Of a stretch of DNA of 55,285 nucleotides, positions 8,033-15,884 are shown in pieces. Numbering within the stretch: position 1 is the stretch's first letter; each line of letters opens with the position of its first letter. This DNA is from Candidatus Kaiserbacteria bacterium CG10_big_fil_rev_8_21_14_0_10_47_16 (GTDB taxonomy: Bacteria; Patescibacteriota; Minisyncoccia; Phycocordibacterales; UBA918). The notes beneath the pieces are model-generated. The model made no database searches and had not been told where the DNA came from. It saw only the letters and a program-made list of their open reading frames with translations. Position numbers and translations under genes: made by a program. The stretch is taken from contig PFBI01000006.1 in the NCBI GenBank assembly GCA_002773395.1, forward strand, positions 86,177 through 141,461, written 5' to 3'.

Positions 8033-9739
8033 CTACTCTTCCTCCAACAGATAGTCTGGTCGATGTATGGTCATCCAGTCGAACACTTTGTTCATCACTC
8101 GTCCCGCACTCACCGTATTTGTATATGGACCTTTTTCCATAAACAAAATGAACGCGTATCGTGGTTTTTCATACGGGAAGTATCCCGCTACCCACGTATT
8201 GAGGTAGGTGTCTGATGAGTCGAGCTCAGCAGTACCTGATTTTGCTGCAATGGTGACATCATTTCGACGGAGCACCCCGACCGTACCACCTTCACCAATA
8301 ACTGTCTCACGAATACCTTGGTGAACAACAGCGAGGTCATCTTGGTTCAAACCGAGATCAGTGCCGACGAGTGATGAATCTTTTATTACTTGCGGCTGGA
8401 GCAGTGTACCATTGTTTGCGAGCGCCGCGTACGCACGAAGCATCTGCAGCGGTGTGACTGAAAATCCATACTGACCAATTGAAGTGAAGTAGGTGTCCCC
8501 GAGACGCCAATCGTCATCAAATGTTTTCCTTTTCCACTCGGGTGTTGGAATCGTGCCGGACACTTCACCGAAGAGTGGGATGCCTGTTTTTTCTCCAATA
8601 CCAAAGAGTTTCATATATTCATCAATCTTTAAGATTCCCAACCCTGGCTGATCCTTAAATCCCCCACCAATTTCATAGAAATACACGTCAGATGAGAATG
8701 CGAGCGCTTTGACCATATTCATAGGACCGTGGGCACGCCAGTCATTGAAGATAGACGGGTTCGAAGGATTGTATGGATTCGGAATACTAATAGAACCGTT
8801 TGACACAATGATTTTATCCGGACTGATGACATTCTCCGCAAGTGCAGCGTATGCCACAAACGGCTTTACAATCGAACCAGGGATGTACACGCCACCGGTA
8901 ATTTTATTGAGAAATGGGAAGCGTGTATCCTTGTTGAGCGCAGCGATCGCAGCGACATCATCCCCATCGGAGAGAATTTCTGGGTCATATGAGGGGAAGC
9001 TCGTCATCGCAAGAATTTCTCCCGTCTGCACATCCATAATTGCTCCCGCACCACTTCGGAAACCTGTCTCCTTTGTTGATGAGGAAATGGTTTGATACAT
9101 AAACTCGGTAAGGCCTGCATCAAGAGAGAGTTCAATGTCTTTCCCTTTCTGTGGGACATCAATCACATGTTCAGAAATCACTTCACCATGCACGGTACTT
9201 TCAACAAGTTGATGTCCGTTTTTGCCAGCGAGGAGCGTATCGAATGATTCTTCGATGCCGGTACGTCCAAGATATTCCTCACGAAAATAAAATCCCGACG
9301 TATCCTTTTGCGGATAACTCACGTAGCCAATCACCTGCCCTAAGCCTTGCCGATCAGAGTACGCGCGCACCGGAAAGTTATACTCTCCCGTTTGATCGAC
9401 TTCATTCCATGCGAGCAACTCTCCGTTTCGATCGCGCACCACACCACGCTCCGCAACAATGAGCGTATCGAGGAGACCATTCTGTTTACTTCGCTCAGCG
9501 AAGGCTGCTCCGTTTACAATTTGCAGAGTAAAGAGCTTCCATCCAAATACCGATACCACAATAAGAAAGAGTAGGCCGACAGCGACGATGTTTCGCTTCC
9601 CAATCGGTTGTTCAAGTTTTCCTTCCATGCGTCCGGTATTGAATGCAGGAAGGTTTGATGAATCGAGTAAAATTTCATCGAGTGAGATATCACTCTTTTT
9701 AATACGTCGTTTGCGAAATCCAAAGAAAGAAAAAATCAT
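8033..9739 (-). CDS. mrdA: Elongation transpeptidase (PBP2/MrdA-like)
   Basis: A class B penicillin-binding protein of the rod complex. A 50-residue cytoplasmic N-terminus precedes one membrane helix (about 51-68). Catalytic motifs: SIVK (289-292, YIPGSIVKPF), SSD (349-351, the SxD form seen in PBP2 rather than the SxN of PBP3), and KSGT (500-503). It ends the proS-mreB-mreC-mreD-mrdA run and its ATG overlaps the mreD-like stop as ATGA, indicating translational coupling. The long, partly basic N-terminal tail is longer than in most PBP2 proteins. Confidence 0.93.
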   Translation of the reverse strand: MIFSFFGFRKRRIKKSDISLDEILLDSSNLPAFNTGRMEGKLEQPIGKRNIVAVGLLFLIVVSVFGWKLFTLQIVNGAAFAERSKQNGLLDTLIVAERGVVRDRNGELLAWNEVDQTGEYNFPVRAYSDRQGLGQVIGYVSYPQKDTSGFYFREEYLGRTGIEESFDTLLAGKNGHQLVESTVHGEVISEHVIDVPQKGKDIELSLDAGLTEFMYQTISSSTKETGFRSGAGAIMDVQTGEILAMTSFPSYDPEILSDGDDVAAIAALNKDTRFPFLNKITGGVYIPGSIVKPFVAYAALAENVISPDKIIVSNGSISIPNPYNPSNPSIFNDWRAHGPMNMVKALAFSSDVYFYEIGGGFKDQPGLGILKIDEYMKLFGIGEKTGIPLFGEVSGTIPTPEWKRKTFDDDWRLGDTYFTSIGQYGFSVTPLQMLRAYAALANNGTLLQPQVIKDSSLVGTDLGLNQDDLAVVHQGIRETVIGEGGTVGVLRRNDVTIAAKSGTAELDSSDTYLNTWVAGYFPYEKPRYAFILFMEKGPYTNTVSAGRVMNKVFDWMTIHRPDYLLEEE

Positions 9740-9990
9740 ATGAGATCTTGATAGATACGAAGCTGCGGTTTGATCGCCGCGGCAAATAGATAGAGTCCTC
9801 CCGTTATTGCGGTGTACAACAGCCCGCTAAACGTTCCGTGCGATCCAAAGAGTGCATCGACGCACACCGCGATGACAAGCAATTCACCTCCACTCCACCG
9901 CGCAAAGTACAGGGCTGCCGCAATAACAAAGACCCAGAGTGGCATAGTAAACGCGAGCGCGAGTACCACCATGTATGCAAGTACGCGCAT
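9736..9990 (-). CDS. mreD: Short MreD-like membrane protein
   Basis: 84 aa, almost entirely hydrophobic, with about three membrane helices (MRVLAYMVVLALAFTMPLWVFVIAAALYF, ELLVIAVCVDALFGSHG, LLYTAITGGLYLFAAAI). It sits exactly where mreD is expected, 1 nt after the mreC stop and overlapping the mrdA start by ATGA. Typical MreD has 5-6 helices and about 160 residues, so this is a half-size version. The call rests mainly on position. ATG at 9990 is chosen because the longer frame runs inside mreC. Confidence 0.6.
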   Translation of the reverse strand: MRVLAYMVVLALAFTMPLWVFVIAAALYFARWSGGELLVIAVCVDALFGSHGTFSGLLYTAITGGLYLFAAAIKPQLRIYQDLI

Positions 9991-9991
9991 A

Positions 9992-10960
9992 TTACTCGGC
10001 AGTTGTTGATGCCTCCTCGCCTGTAGTATCAACAGGATCAGTTGATGTTGCATGTTCATCGACCAGAACATCTGCAGGAACAGGAATGGTGAATAAGCTG
10101 CTCTTTGCACTCTCTAGATTGTTTTTTGCGGCGTCAAACGATACTTCAGTGACCGGACGTACTCCAACGCTCACAAGACGAAATGACTGAATTGAATTAT
10201 CCGGAAGTACAAACCCGTATTGTTCTGGTTCTGACGATTCAGAACGTATCACGCCAAACCTTCCAATGAATCCCTGTTCGAGCGTCGGAGCGACAACACT
10301 ATCTCCTTCTGCAATAGCGATGTTTTGTGGCACACTCACGCGCACCACACCGTTTCCAACACCACGCGCTGTTGTATAAATATTTGGACCGAACACGTAC
10401 ACCGTCGTCTCAAAATTTGGTGCAGAGAGAAGTGTCACAACCGCGCTGTGCCCTGACACGCTACTCACAAATCCAATGAGCTGATTATTAAAATGGTACA
10501 CCGGCGCGTCGAGGAGAATTCCGTCGTCTGTTCCTCGATCAAGCATCAGTGTGTCGTATGGAATAAACGGTGGTCGTCCGATGACGCCTGCAGCAATACG
10601 CTCATGCGTCGCACCTTCTGTATCACCGAGGAGTGCTCTGAGCTCTGTATTTTCAGATTCTAAGAATTGACGCTCTTCGTCATTGAGATGTGCTTGTGCA
10701 AGTTCGTCACTAAGTCGCGTCACCTCATCACGATACGACTGTGCACTTCGAAGATAGGTTGGGATAATACCCGTTCCATCATGCATCCACGAAGTAGCCG
10801 CGTACCACGGCTTTACCAAAACTGCGGTGGCGCCACCAATGAGACCGCCGAACACATACACGAGCAGTAACGCAACAACGACAATAATCGCAGCGCGCGC
10901 AAGCGGATGCTTATATCCGCGGCGAAAGTTCTCCTTCTTTTTCAATGAGTAATCCCGCAT
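9992..10960 (-). CDS. mreC: Rod-shape protein MreC
   Basis: 322 aa. A basic N-terminus, one membrane helix (about 22-45, AAIIVVVALLLVYVFGG), a coiled coil (RDEVTRLSDELAQAHLNDEERQ), then the two beta-barrel subdomains with GRPPFIPYDTLMLDRGTDDGI and QGFIGRFGVI. MreC is the periplasmic scaffold linking MreB/MreD to PBP2. The C-terminal 30 residues are acidic and low-complexity. ATG at 10960 is used (the longer frame starts with TTG); it overlaps the mreB 3' end by about 50 nt. Confidence 0.92.
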   Translation of the reverse strand: MRDYSLKKKENFRRGYKHPLARAAIIVVVALLLVYVFGGLIGGATAVLVKPWYAATSWMHDGTGIIPTYLRSAQSYRDEVTRLSDELAQAHLNDEERQFLESENTELRALLGDTEGATHERIAAGVIGRPPFIPYDTLMLDRGTDDGILLDAPVYHFNNQLIGFVSSVSGHSAVVTLLSAPNFETTVYVFGPNIYTTARGVGNGVVRVSVPQNIAIAEGDSVVAPTLEQGFIGRFGVIRSESSEPEQYGFVLPDNSIQSFRLVSVGVRPVTEVSFDAAKNNLESAKSSLFTIPVPADVLVDEHATSTDPVDTTGEEASTTAE

Positions 10961-11984
10961 ATGCTTCAAGATTCTCTAATACCATACCACTTCCACGAAT
11001 AACGGCACGCAGCGGGTCTGGTACGACAATAACCGGCACTTTGAGCACATCTTCAAGAAGTGCTGCAACCCCCGGAATGAGTGCCCCGCCGCCCGAGAGA
11101 TAGATGCCTCTCTGCATCACGTCAGCAAGCACCTCGGGCGGTGTCTCTTCAACCACATCACGCACCGACTCCACGATTGCGTGGATTGAGGATGCAATCG
11201 CTTCCTTAATATCAACGTCAGTAATTACAACCTCTCGCGGAAGTCCGGTAACCACATCACGACCACGAACAATCATTTCTTTCGATTCAGCATTCTGCTC
11301 GACCGACGCAAGGAAGATTTTTGTATCTTCTGCAGTACGTTCTCCAACGAGCACCTTAAACTGGTCGCGAATGTAACTCACGATATCTTGATTGAGTTTG
11401 TCTCCCGCGACCTTAAGATTACGCGACGTTACAATACCTGACAGTGAGAGAACTGCGATGTCCGTCGTACCGCCACCGATATCGATAATCATGTTCCCTT
11501 CCGCTTTGTGAATTGGAAGCTTTGCGCCGATCGCCGCTGCGACAGGTTCTTCAATGAGAAAGACGTCACGCGCGCCTGCATTCTTCGCAACGTCACGTGC
11601 TGCACGCATTTCAACGTTTGTAATTCCAGACGGTACTCCGATGAGTACTCGTGGCGCTATGAGTGATCGTGAGCTTCCGCGGACCTTTGCGATGAGATAC
11701 GCAATCATTTCTTCAGTCACCTCGAAGTCAGAGATAACCCCATCAACGAGCGGCCGCACTACTTCAATGTGAGACGGCGTGCGTCCCTGCATAGTCTTTG
11801 CTTCATTCCCCACGGCGACGAGTTGACCCGTTTTCTTGTTGATAGCAACAATCGTTGGCTCGTTGAGCACGACACCTTTCCCTTTTACATACACAAGCGT
11901 ATTTGCGGTACCAAGATCAATACCAATGTCTGTCGACACTGATTCTAGTATTTTATTTATGCTGTCTTTAATCTGCTTAATCAT
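10911..11984 (-). CDS. mreB: Actin-like rod-shape protein MreB (first copy)
   Basis: 357 aa. ATPase motifs of the actin fold are present: phosphate 1 DIGIDLGTANTLVYVKGKG, connecting VPSGITNVEMRAARDVAKNAGA, EEPVAAAIGA, phosphate 2 IIDIGGGTTDIAVLS, and adenosine-binding LSGGGALIPGV. The N-terminal IKQIKDSINKILESV may be a membrane-binding amphipathic helix. A 15-residue tail (AGLLIEKEGELSPRI) extends past the usual end and overlaps mreC. The ATG overlaps the proS stop. This copy belongs to the mreBCD-mrdA operon; a second copy lies at 40655-41668. Confidence 0.96.
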   Translation of the reverse strand: MIKQIKDSINKILESVSTDIGIDLGTANTLVYVKGKGVVLNEPTIVAINKKTGQLVAVGNEAKTMQGRTPSHIEVVRPLVDGVISDFEVTEEMIAYLIAKVRGSSRSLIAPRVLIGVPSGITNVEMRAARDVAKNAGARDVFLIEEPVAAAIGAKLPIHKAEGNMIIDIGGGTTDIAVLSLSGIVTSRNLKVAGDKLNQDIVSYIRDQFKVLVGERTAEDTKIFLASVEQNAESKEMIVRGRDVVTGLPREVVITDVDIKEAIASSIHAIVESVRDVVEETPPEVLADVMQRGIYLSGGGALIPGVAALLEDVLKVPVIVVPDPLRAVIRGSGMVLENLEAYAGLLIEKEGELSPRI

Positions 11985-13251
11985 TATCTTCTTCCGTACC
12001 AGTCGGCATAAAATCATTCAATAATTCTTCTTCGGTGAGGAATCGTACCTCACCCGTTTTCCGAGTGACGACCTCGAACCTTCCCTCTTCTTGAGTTTTC
12101 TTAGAAACGACTACACGGTACGGGATACCAATCAGATCACTGTCTGCAAATTTTTCTCCCGTACGTGCATCACGATCATCGTAGAGTACCTCAACTCCTT
12201 CTTCGGTGAGCGTTGTATACAGACCGTCTGTGTAATCGCGAACGGCGTCATCGTCACTATTGAGGCCTACGAGATGCACCGTAAACGGCGCAACGCTCTC
12301 CGGCCAGACAATCCCCTTCTCATCTGCAAATTTCTCAACAATCACTCCGAGCGCACGTGTGATACCGATACCATACGACGCGAGGAAAACAGGATCTTTT
12401 GAACCTTCTTTGCTCGCAAACGTAATTCCCATTTGTGCAGCTTTATCGGTACCAAAGTTAAAGATATTTCCAATCTCAGCACTCTTCACTTTTTCCAATT
12501 GATCTTTCTCAAGGCCGAGTTCCTTCACTGCTTCATCGAGCACTTCTTCATTCACTGCGATGTTCTTTCCGCGATGTACATACAAAACATCTTCACCGGC
12601 GTCACATACTGTTTGAAATTCATGACTGAATTTTGTAAATGCGCCACCGCTGGCAAACGTAACGTACGTATCAGCACCGAGTCCAAGACGCTTGAAAATA
12701 ACGAGGTATGCCTGTTTTACCTTCTCATAGTATTCGTTGAGGTCTTCTTCTGTGGCATGGAGCGAGTACATGTCTTTCATGATAAATTCCCGACCGCGCA
12801 TAATGCCGCTCTTTGCGCGGAGCTCATTACGAAGTTTTGTTTGAAATTGATAGACACTCGCAGGCAAATCTTTATAACTTGCAACGTACTGTTGCATCAT
12901 ATCCATAATTGGTTCTTCATGACTCCAGCCAAATCCCACTTCACCGCCAACAGCGAGTTCTGACTTAAACCATACGTCAACAGTCTCATCACTCCATCGA
13001 TCGGTTTGCTCCCATAATTCTTTCCGCTGCAAACTACTCATGAGGAGTTCCTGCCCGCCCACACGATTCATTTCCTCACGGACAATGCCTTTGATTTTTT
13101 CAATCACACGGAGTCCAAGCGGGAGGAGATCATACACGCCTGCCATTTCTTTATGTACGTATCCTGCACGAATAAGAAGTTGTGCATTCTTGGACACCTC
13201 ATCTGACGGTGCTTCTTTTCGTGTTTTTGTGAATAGTTGTGATTGACGCAT
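11977..13251 (-). CDS. proS: Prolyl-tRNA synthetase, short form without the editing insertion
   Basis: A class II synthetase charging tRNA-Pro. Motif 1 lies in GVYDLLPLGLRVIEKIKGIVREEM, motif 2 in FQTKLRNELRAKSGIMRGREFIMKDMYSL, and motif 3 in ASYGIGITRALGVIVE; the C-terminal anticodon-binding domain follows. At 424 aa it is about 140 residues shorter than typical bacterial ProRS: the INS (misacylated Ala-tRNA-Pro editing) domain between motifs 2 and 3 is absent, as in some alphaproteobacterial and mitochondrial enzymes. No separate YbaK/ProXp editing gene is seen here. It heads the mreB operon with a small overlap. Confidence 0.95.
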   Translation of the reverse strand: MRQSQLFTKTRKEAPSDEVSKNAQLLIRAGYVHKEMAGVYDLLPLGLRVIEKIKGIVREEMNRVGGQELLMSSLQRKELWEQTDRWSDETVDVWFKSELAVGGEVGFGWSHEEPIMDMMQQYVASYKDLPASVYQFQTKLRNELRAKSGIMRGREFIMKDMYSLHATEEDLNEYYEKVKQAYLVIFKRLGLGADTYVTFASGGAFTKFSHEFQTVCDAGEDVLYVHRGKNIAVNEEVLDEAVKELGLEKDQLEKVKSAEIGNIFNFGTDKAAQMGITFASKEGSKDPVFLASYGIGITRALGVIVEKFADEKGIVWPESVAPFTVHLVGLNSDDDAVRDYTDGLYTTLTEEGVEVLYDDRDARTGEKFADSDLIGIPYRVVVSKKTQEEGRFEVVTRKTGEVRFLTEEELLNDFMPTGTEEDND

Positions 13252-13347
13252 AACGTATGTGCTACCGCAGAATAAACCTCCAAAATGAGCGTACCGAACT
13301 ACCGGCGGTAGCGTACTACGCCTCTTTCTCTCATTCTACCGCTTCCT

Positions 13348-13383
13348 GTAGGGACGGTCAAAATTAAACCGTGGTTTCCCTAC
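13348..13383 (-). terminator. Possible terminator hairpin at the end of parB
   Basis: GTAGGGA...TCCCTAC arms enclose an ACGG/CCGT pairing and overlap the parB stop codon. There is no clear T-run on the minus strand, so termination is only probable. Confidence 0.4.
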
Positions 13384-14444
13384 AAACTAAAGTTTTTGAT
13401 CGAATACAGCTCCTCGTCCTCCGATTCTTCCTCTTTCGCAAGCTCTTCCTCTCGTGCTTCAGGCGTCTGATACATCCCCTTATCTTCAGGCTCCTCGCGC
13501 CATTCACGCGATTCAATCGGTGCGTCTTCGGGACTTTGGATGACTGGTTCTGCCTCAGATGCCATGAGTGGGGTTGCTGCGGCAATATCTGCAACACTGG
13601 CTGCAACTGCTTCGGGATGCTTTTTCGCAAGTGTTGCCAGCAGCTTCTGCAAATCTTCAGCTGAGAAATAATCGATGGTCACCTTCCCTCCATAATCAGT
13701 CTTTGCAATCTGTACGCGGGTACCGAGTGATTCGGTAAATTGCTTCTCGATTGCAATAAGTTCCGGATCAGTATCTTTCCATGTTTGCTTGCGAACCTTA
13801 TCTGTCGCAATTTTTCGACTGATGCGCTCAACTTCACGTACTGATAGTTTCTTGAGGAGAATTTCGCGAAAGACAACGTCTTGTTCTTCAGGACGATCAT
13901 TGAGCATTAAGAGTGTACGCGCGTGACCATCAGAAATATCACCATTTGAAAGTCCGTTGATGATAGTGTCTGGCAAGAGGAGGAGGCGAATTGAGTTTGA
14001 GACATACTCACGACTTCGTCCCACTTTCTTTGCAACATCCGCATGTGAGATTTTAAACTGCTCTGCAAGCTGCTTGAACGCCTTCGCACGATCAACCGCA
14101 TTGAGGTCTTCTCGTTGCAAGTTTTCAATAATAGCGAGCTCAAGCTTCATGAGGTCACTCTCTTCCCCTGTTCGAATGATGACGGGGATTTGTGTGAGTC
14201 CTGCAATCTTTGATGCACGAAGACGGCGCTCACCCGCGATAAGTTCATACTCAGTCTTGAATGCGCCGTCTTCTAAAGAAATTTCTTTCCGAATAACCGT
14301 GACTGGCTGCAATAACCCGTACATCCGGATTGACTCTGCAAGCTCCTTAAGCTTTGACTCATCAAATTCACGCCGCGGCTGGTACGGATTGGGGACGATT
14401 TTTTCTAGTTCTACCCAAAAAATTGAATTACTCTCGTATGCCAT
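13380..14444 (-). CDS. parB: ParB-family chromosome partitioning protein
   Basis: About 354 aa. An N-terminal ParB/sulfiredoxin-type CTPase domain has VPNPYQPRREFDESKLKELAESI, a C-box-like GERRLRASKIAGL, and ENLQREDLNAVDRAKAF. A helix-turn-helix (HADVAKKVGRSREYVSNSIRLLLLP) and a dimerisation region follow. The tail (about 290-354) is Glu/Pro-rich, unlike the usual short C-terminus. The start is unsettled: GGAGG lies 17 nt before the ATG at 14444 and overlaps an upstream TTG at 14468. No parA is in the window. Confidence 0.92.
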   Translation of the reverse strand: MAYESNSIFWVELEKIVPNPYQPRREFDESKLKELAESIRMYGLLQPVTVIRKEISLEDGAFKTEYELIAGERRLRASKIAGLTQIPVIIRTGEESDLMKLELAIIENLQREDLNAVDRAKAFKQLAEQFKISHADVAKKVGRSREYVSNSIRLLLLPDTIINGLSNGDISDGHARTLLMLNDRPEEQDVVFREILLKKLSVREVERISRKIATDKVRKQTWKDTDPELIAIEKQFTESLGTRVQIAKTDYGGKVTIDYFSAEDLQKLLATLAKKHPEAVAASVADIAAATPLMASEAEPVIQSPEDAPIESREWREEPEDKGMYQTPEAREEELAKEEESEDEELYSIKNFSL

Positions 14445-14551
14445 AAAAGCCCGTGTGATTACCTCCAATAATACGCCTACCCCACTGATGGGATTTTCTT
14501 CATTCTAGCATGCTCAATCTGAAGGGTTGTGTTTATAAGTTCACTATTTTC

Positions 14552-14560
14552 TGCTACAGT
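14552..14560 (+). promoter_or_regulatory. Extended -10 promoter of the tRNA-Leu leader
   Basis: TGC-TACAGT, the same motif as before def (45058-45066). A start about 7 nt later would place the leader hairpins at the 5' end of the RNA. Confidence 0.5.
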
Positions 14561-14565
14561 AATGT

Positions 14566-14687
14566 CGCCACAAGAAGTGGCGGCCCCGGCACCAAAATCT
14601 CACAATCTCTCTTTGGTGCCTGTTTTATCTCTCGCTGATTTTGGTGCGGGGTAAAAATGGTAGTAATCAGCCCGGTAGGCTGATTAC
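14566..14687 (+). ncRNA. Structured leader or small RNA before tRNA-Leu with alternative hairpins
   Basis: Four stems can be drawn. H1: CGCCAC/GTGGCG (14566-14571 with 14577-14582). H2: GGCACCAAA/TTTGGTGCC (14588-14596 with 14612-14620), followed by TGTTTTATC like a terminator. H2': 14584-14599 with 14637-14651, 15 bp with one bulge, reusing the left arm of H2, so H2 and H2' exclude each other. H3: perfect 10-bp GTAATCAGCC/GGCTGATTAC (14663-14672 with 14678-14687). There is no ORF with a start signal. It matches no RNA family that I recognise. Confidence 0.5.
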
Positions 14688-14707
14688 CCGTCATGAATGT
14701 ATTTGAT

Positions 14708-14793
14708 GGGCGAGTGGCGGAATGGTAGACGCGATGGATTCAAATCCCATTGGCCGAAAGGTCGTGAGAGTTCAAGTCTCTCCTCGCCCACCA
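14708..14793 (+). tRNA. tRNA-Leu (CAA)
   Basis: Acceptor GGGCGAG/CTCGCCC, class II long variable arm (TGGCCGAAAGGTCG), T arm GAGAG-TTCAAGT-CTCTC, loop TTCAAAT with anticodon CAA. CCA is encoded (14791-14793), unlike the other four tRNA genes here. The anticodon stem has an A31-C39 mismatch. The gene is bracketed by a 15-nt inverted repeat (GTCATGAATGTATTT at 14692-14706 and AAATGTATTCATGAC at 14793-14807) that would extend the acceptor stem of the precursor. Confidence 0.9.
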
Positions 14794-14815
14794 AATGTAT
14801 TCATGACAAATTAAT

Positions 14816-14874
14816 GAGATTCAAATCCCATTGGCCGCAAGACCTTGAGAGTTCGATTCTCTCCACACCCACCA
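14816..14874 (+). pseudogene. 3'-half copy of tRNA-Leu (CAA)
   Basis: Repeats the anticodon loop, variable arm, T arm (GAGAG-TTCGATT-CTCTC) and a CACACCCACCA end of the adjacent tRNA-Leu with several substitutions. No 5' half that could pair with CACACCC is present upstream. Most likely a decayed tandem duplicate; a split tRNA half is much less likely. Confidence 0.7.
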
Positions 14875-14912
14875 TTTGAGTGGGAAACTGTAAACGGACT
14901 AAAAACATATCT

Positions 14913-15293
14913 ATGAAATTCAATAAAGTAAGGGAGTTTTTTGCAATCTTATTAACAGCAATTCTCATTTCAGGTATTGTCTCATTTTGGAATGATCCTG
15001 AAAACTACTCACAGTTTATACGCTGGTCAACCTTTATTTTTGTTTTTTACTATCTCTACACCTCGGTAGAAGAGAATTTTCTGGTTCAAAAAGCTGACAC
15101 CCAAGCGGAAAAACTTACAAAAACAGTAAGTCTACTTGCTGCAACAGCTGTATTTTCTGCTCTGTTAGCTGGAATAATTTTAGATATAAGCCGATTTGAT
15201 CCCTGTGACGGTTGGGCAAAATCTGCAGAATATTGTCAAATAGAAAAAATAAAAGGTCCGTATCACTCCGTCGACCCATACGAAGACTACTAA
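14913..15293 (+). CDS. Hypothetical membrane protein, 126 aa
   Basis: Starts MKFNKVREFF and has about three hydrophobic segments (FFAILLTAILISGIVSFW, FIRWSTFIFVFYYLYTSV, VSLLAATAVFSALLAGIIL), a charged cytoplasmic-type loop after the second, and a C-terminal tail with two Cys (DPCDGW, EYCQ). No family recognised. ATG at 14913 is preferred to the frame start at 14880, which lies in the tRNA fragment trailer. It lies directly downstream of the tRNA-Leu pseudo copy and may share its transcript. Confidence 0.6.
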   Translation: MKFNKVREFFAILLTAILISGIVSFWNDPENYSQFIRWSTFIFVFYYLYTSVEENFLVQKADTQAEKLTKTVSLLAATAVFSALLAGIILDISRFDPCDGWAKSAEYCQIEKIKGPYHSVDPYEDY

Positions 15294-15394
15294 TGATTAG
15301 AGGACGTCTTTTTTAATCTTTGCATATAAACTCGTTGTATCGTAGTAAGTAGAAATTCCAGAGCACCTCTTGAGTATAGACTCAAATAAATAAA

Positions 15395-15423
15395 TTGACA
15401 GGTCAGTTTTATTAATGTAATGA
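15395..15423 (+). promoter_or_regulatory. Promoter of the 99-aa hypothetical gene
   Basis: TTGACA (15395-15400), 17-bp spacer, TAATGA (15418-15423). The gene starts 34 nt later behind a GGGAG site. The rest of 15294-15394 shows no other feature. Confidence 0.5.
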
Positions 15424-15456
15424 TGGAGGTCGATATTTCATTTTGGGAGAAGAAAA

Positions 15457-15756
15457 ATGAAGGTTCAAAAAATCAACAAGGCAAAAATACTCCTCCCAAC
15501 TGCCGAGACAGTGGAGAGGTTGAGCACGATCGAGCCAGGAGTTATCCAATGTTACTACGACGGATTTCTGGCAGGAGACATCGAGTACAGACGGATAAAT
15601 GCCCGTCACACCCAAGAGAAGGCACTTGACGCATACTATGCAGGGGCCGTCGAACTGGTACAGCTTTCTCTCGGATTTGGAAAGTATCTCTATTTGGCTA
15701 TCGGGAAAAAATATCCCCGAAGACCAATCCCACGGCCAGTCCGTATCAAACTTTAA
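15457..15756 (+). CDS. Hypothetical protein, 99 aa
   Basis: A basic, soluble protein (MKVQKINKAK; C-terminal KKYPRRPIPRPVRIK) with a helical middle (RHTQEKALDAYYAGAVELVQLSLGFGKYLYLAI). No family recognised. GGGAG lies 8 nt before the ATG, a promoter lies upstream and a terminator downstream, so this is a free-standing transcription unit of the SD-led small-gene class. The Arg/Pro-rich tail might bind nucleic acid, but that is a guess from composition only. Confidence 0.6.
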   Translation: MKVQKINKAKILLPTAETVERLSTIEPGVIQCYYDGFLAGDIEYRRINARHTQEKALDAYYAGAVELVQLSLGFGKYLYLAIGKKYPRRPIPRPVRIKL

Positions 15757-15768
15757 TACTCTGAATGA

Positions 15769-15805
15769 GTAAGGCACGACCCTCGGGTACGGCCTTTTTC
15801 TTTTT
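15769..15805 (+). terminator. Terminator of the 99-aa gene
   Basis: An AAGGC...GCCTT stem with inner CCC/GGG pairing, followed by TTTTTCTTTTTATT. Confidence 0.75.
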
Positions 15806-15884
15806 ATTGACATTCCCGAGAATGAGGACACAATTACAGTGTTAGCACTGGTGGCTGACAAGGGGCCGTAGGTACATAATTTTT

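Noticed and set aside
14816-14874. 3' half of a split tRNA-Leu joined in trans
   Set aside because: No matching 5' half with a GGGTGTG acceptor is seen in the window and the anticodon stem is degraded; decay of a duplicate is simpler.
14697-14879. 60-aa frame across tRNA-Leu
   Set aside because: It consists of the tRNA gene and its partial copy; not coding.
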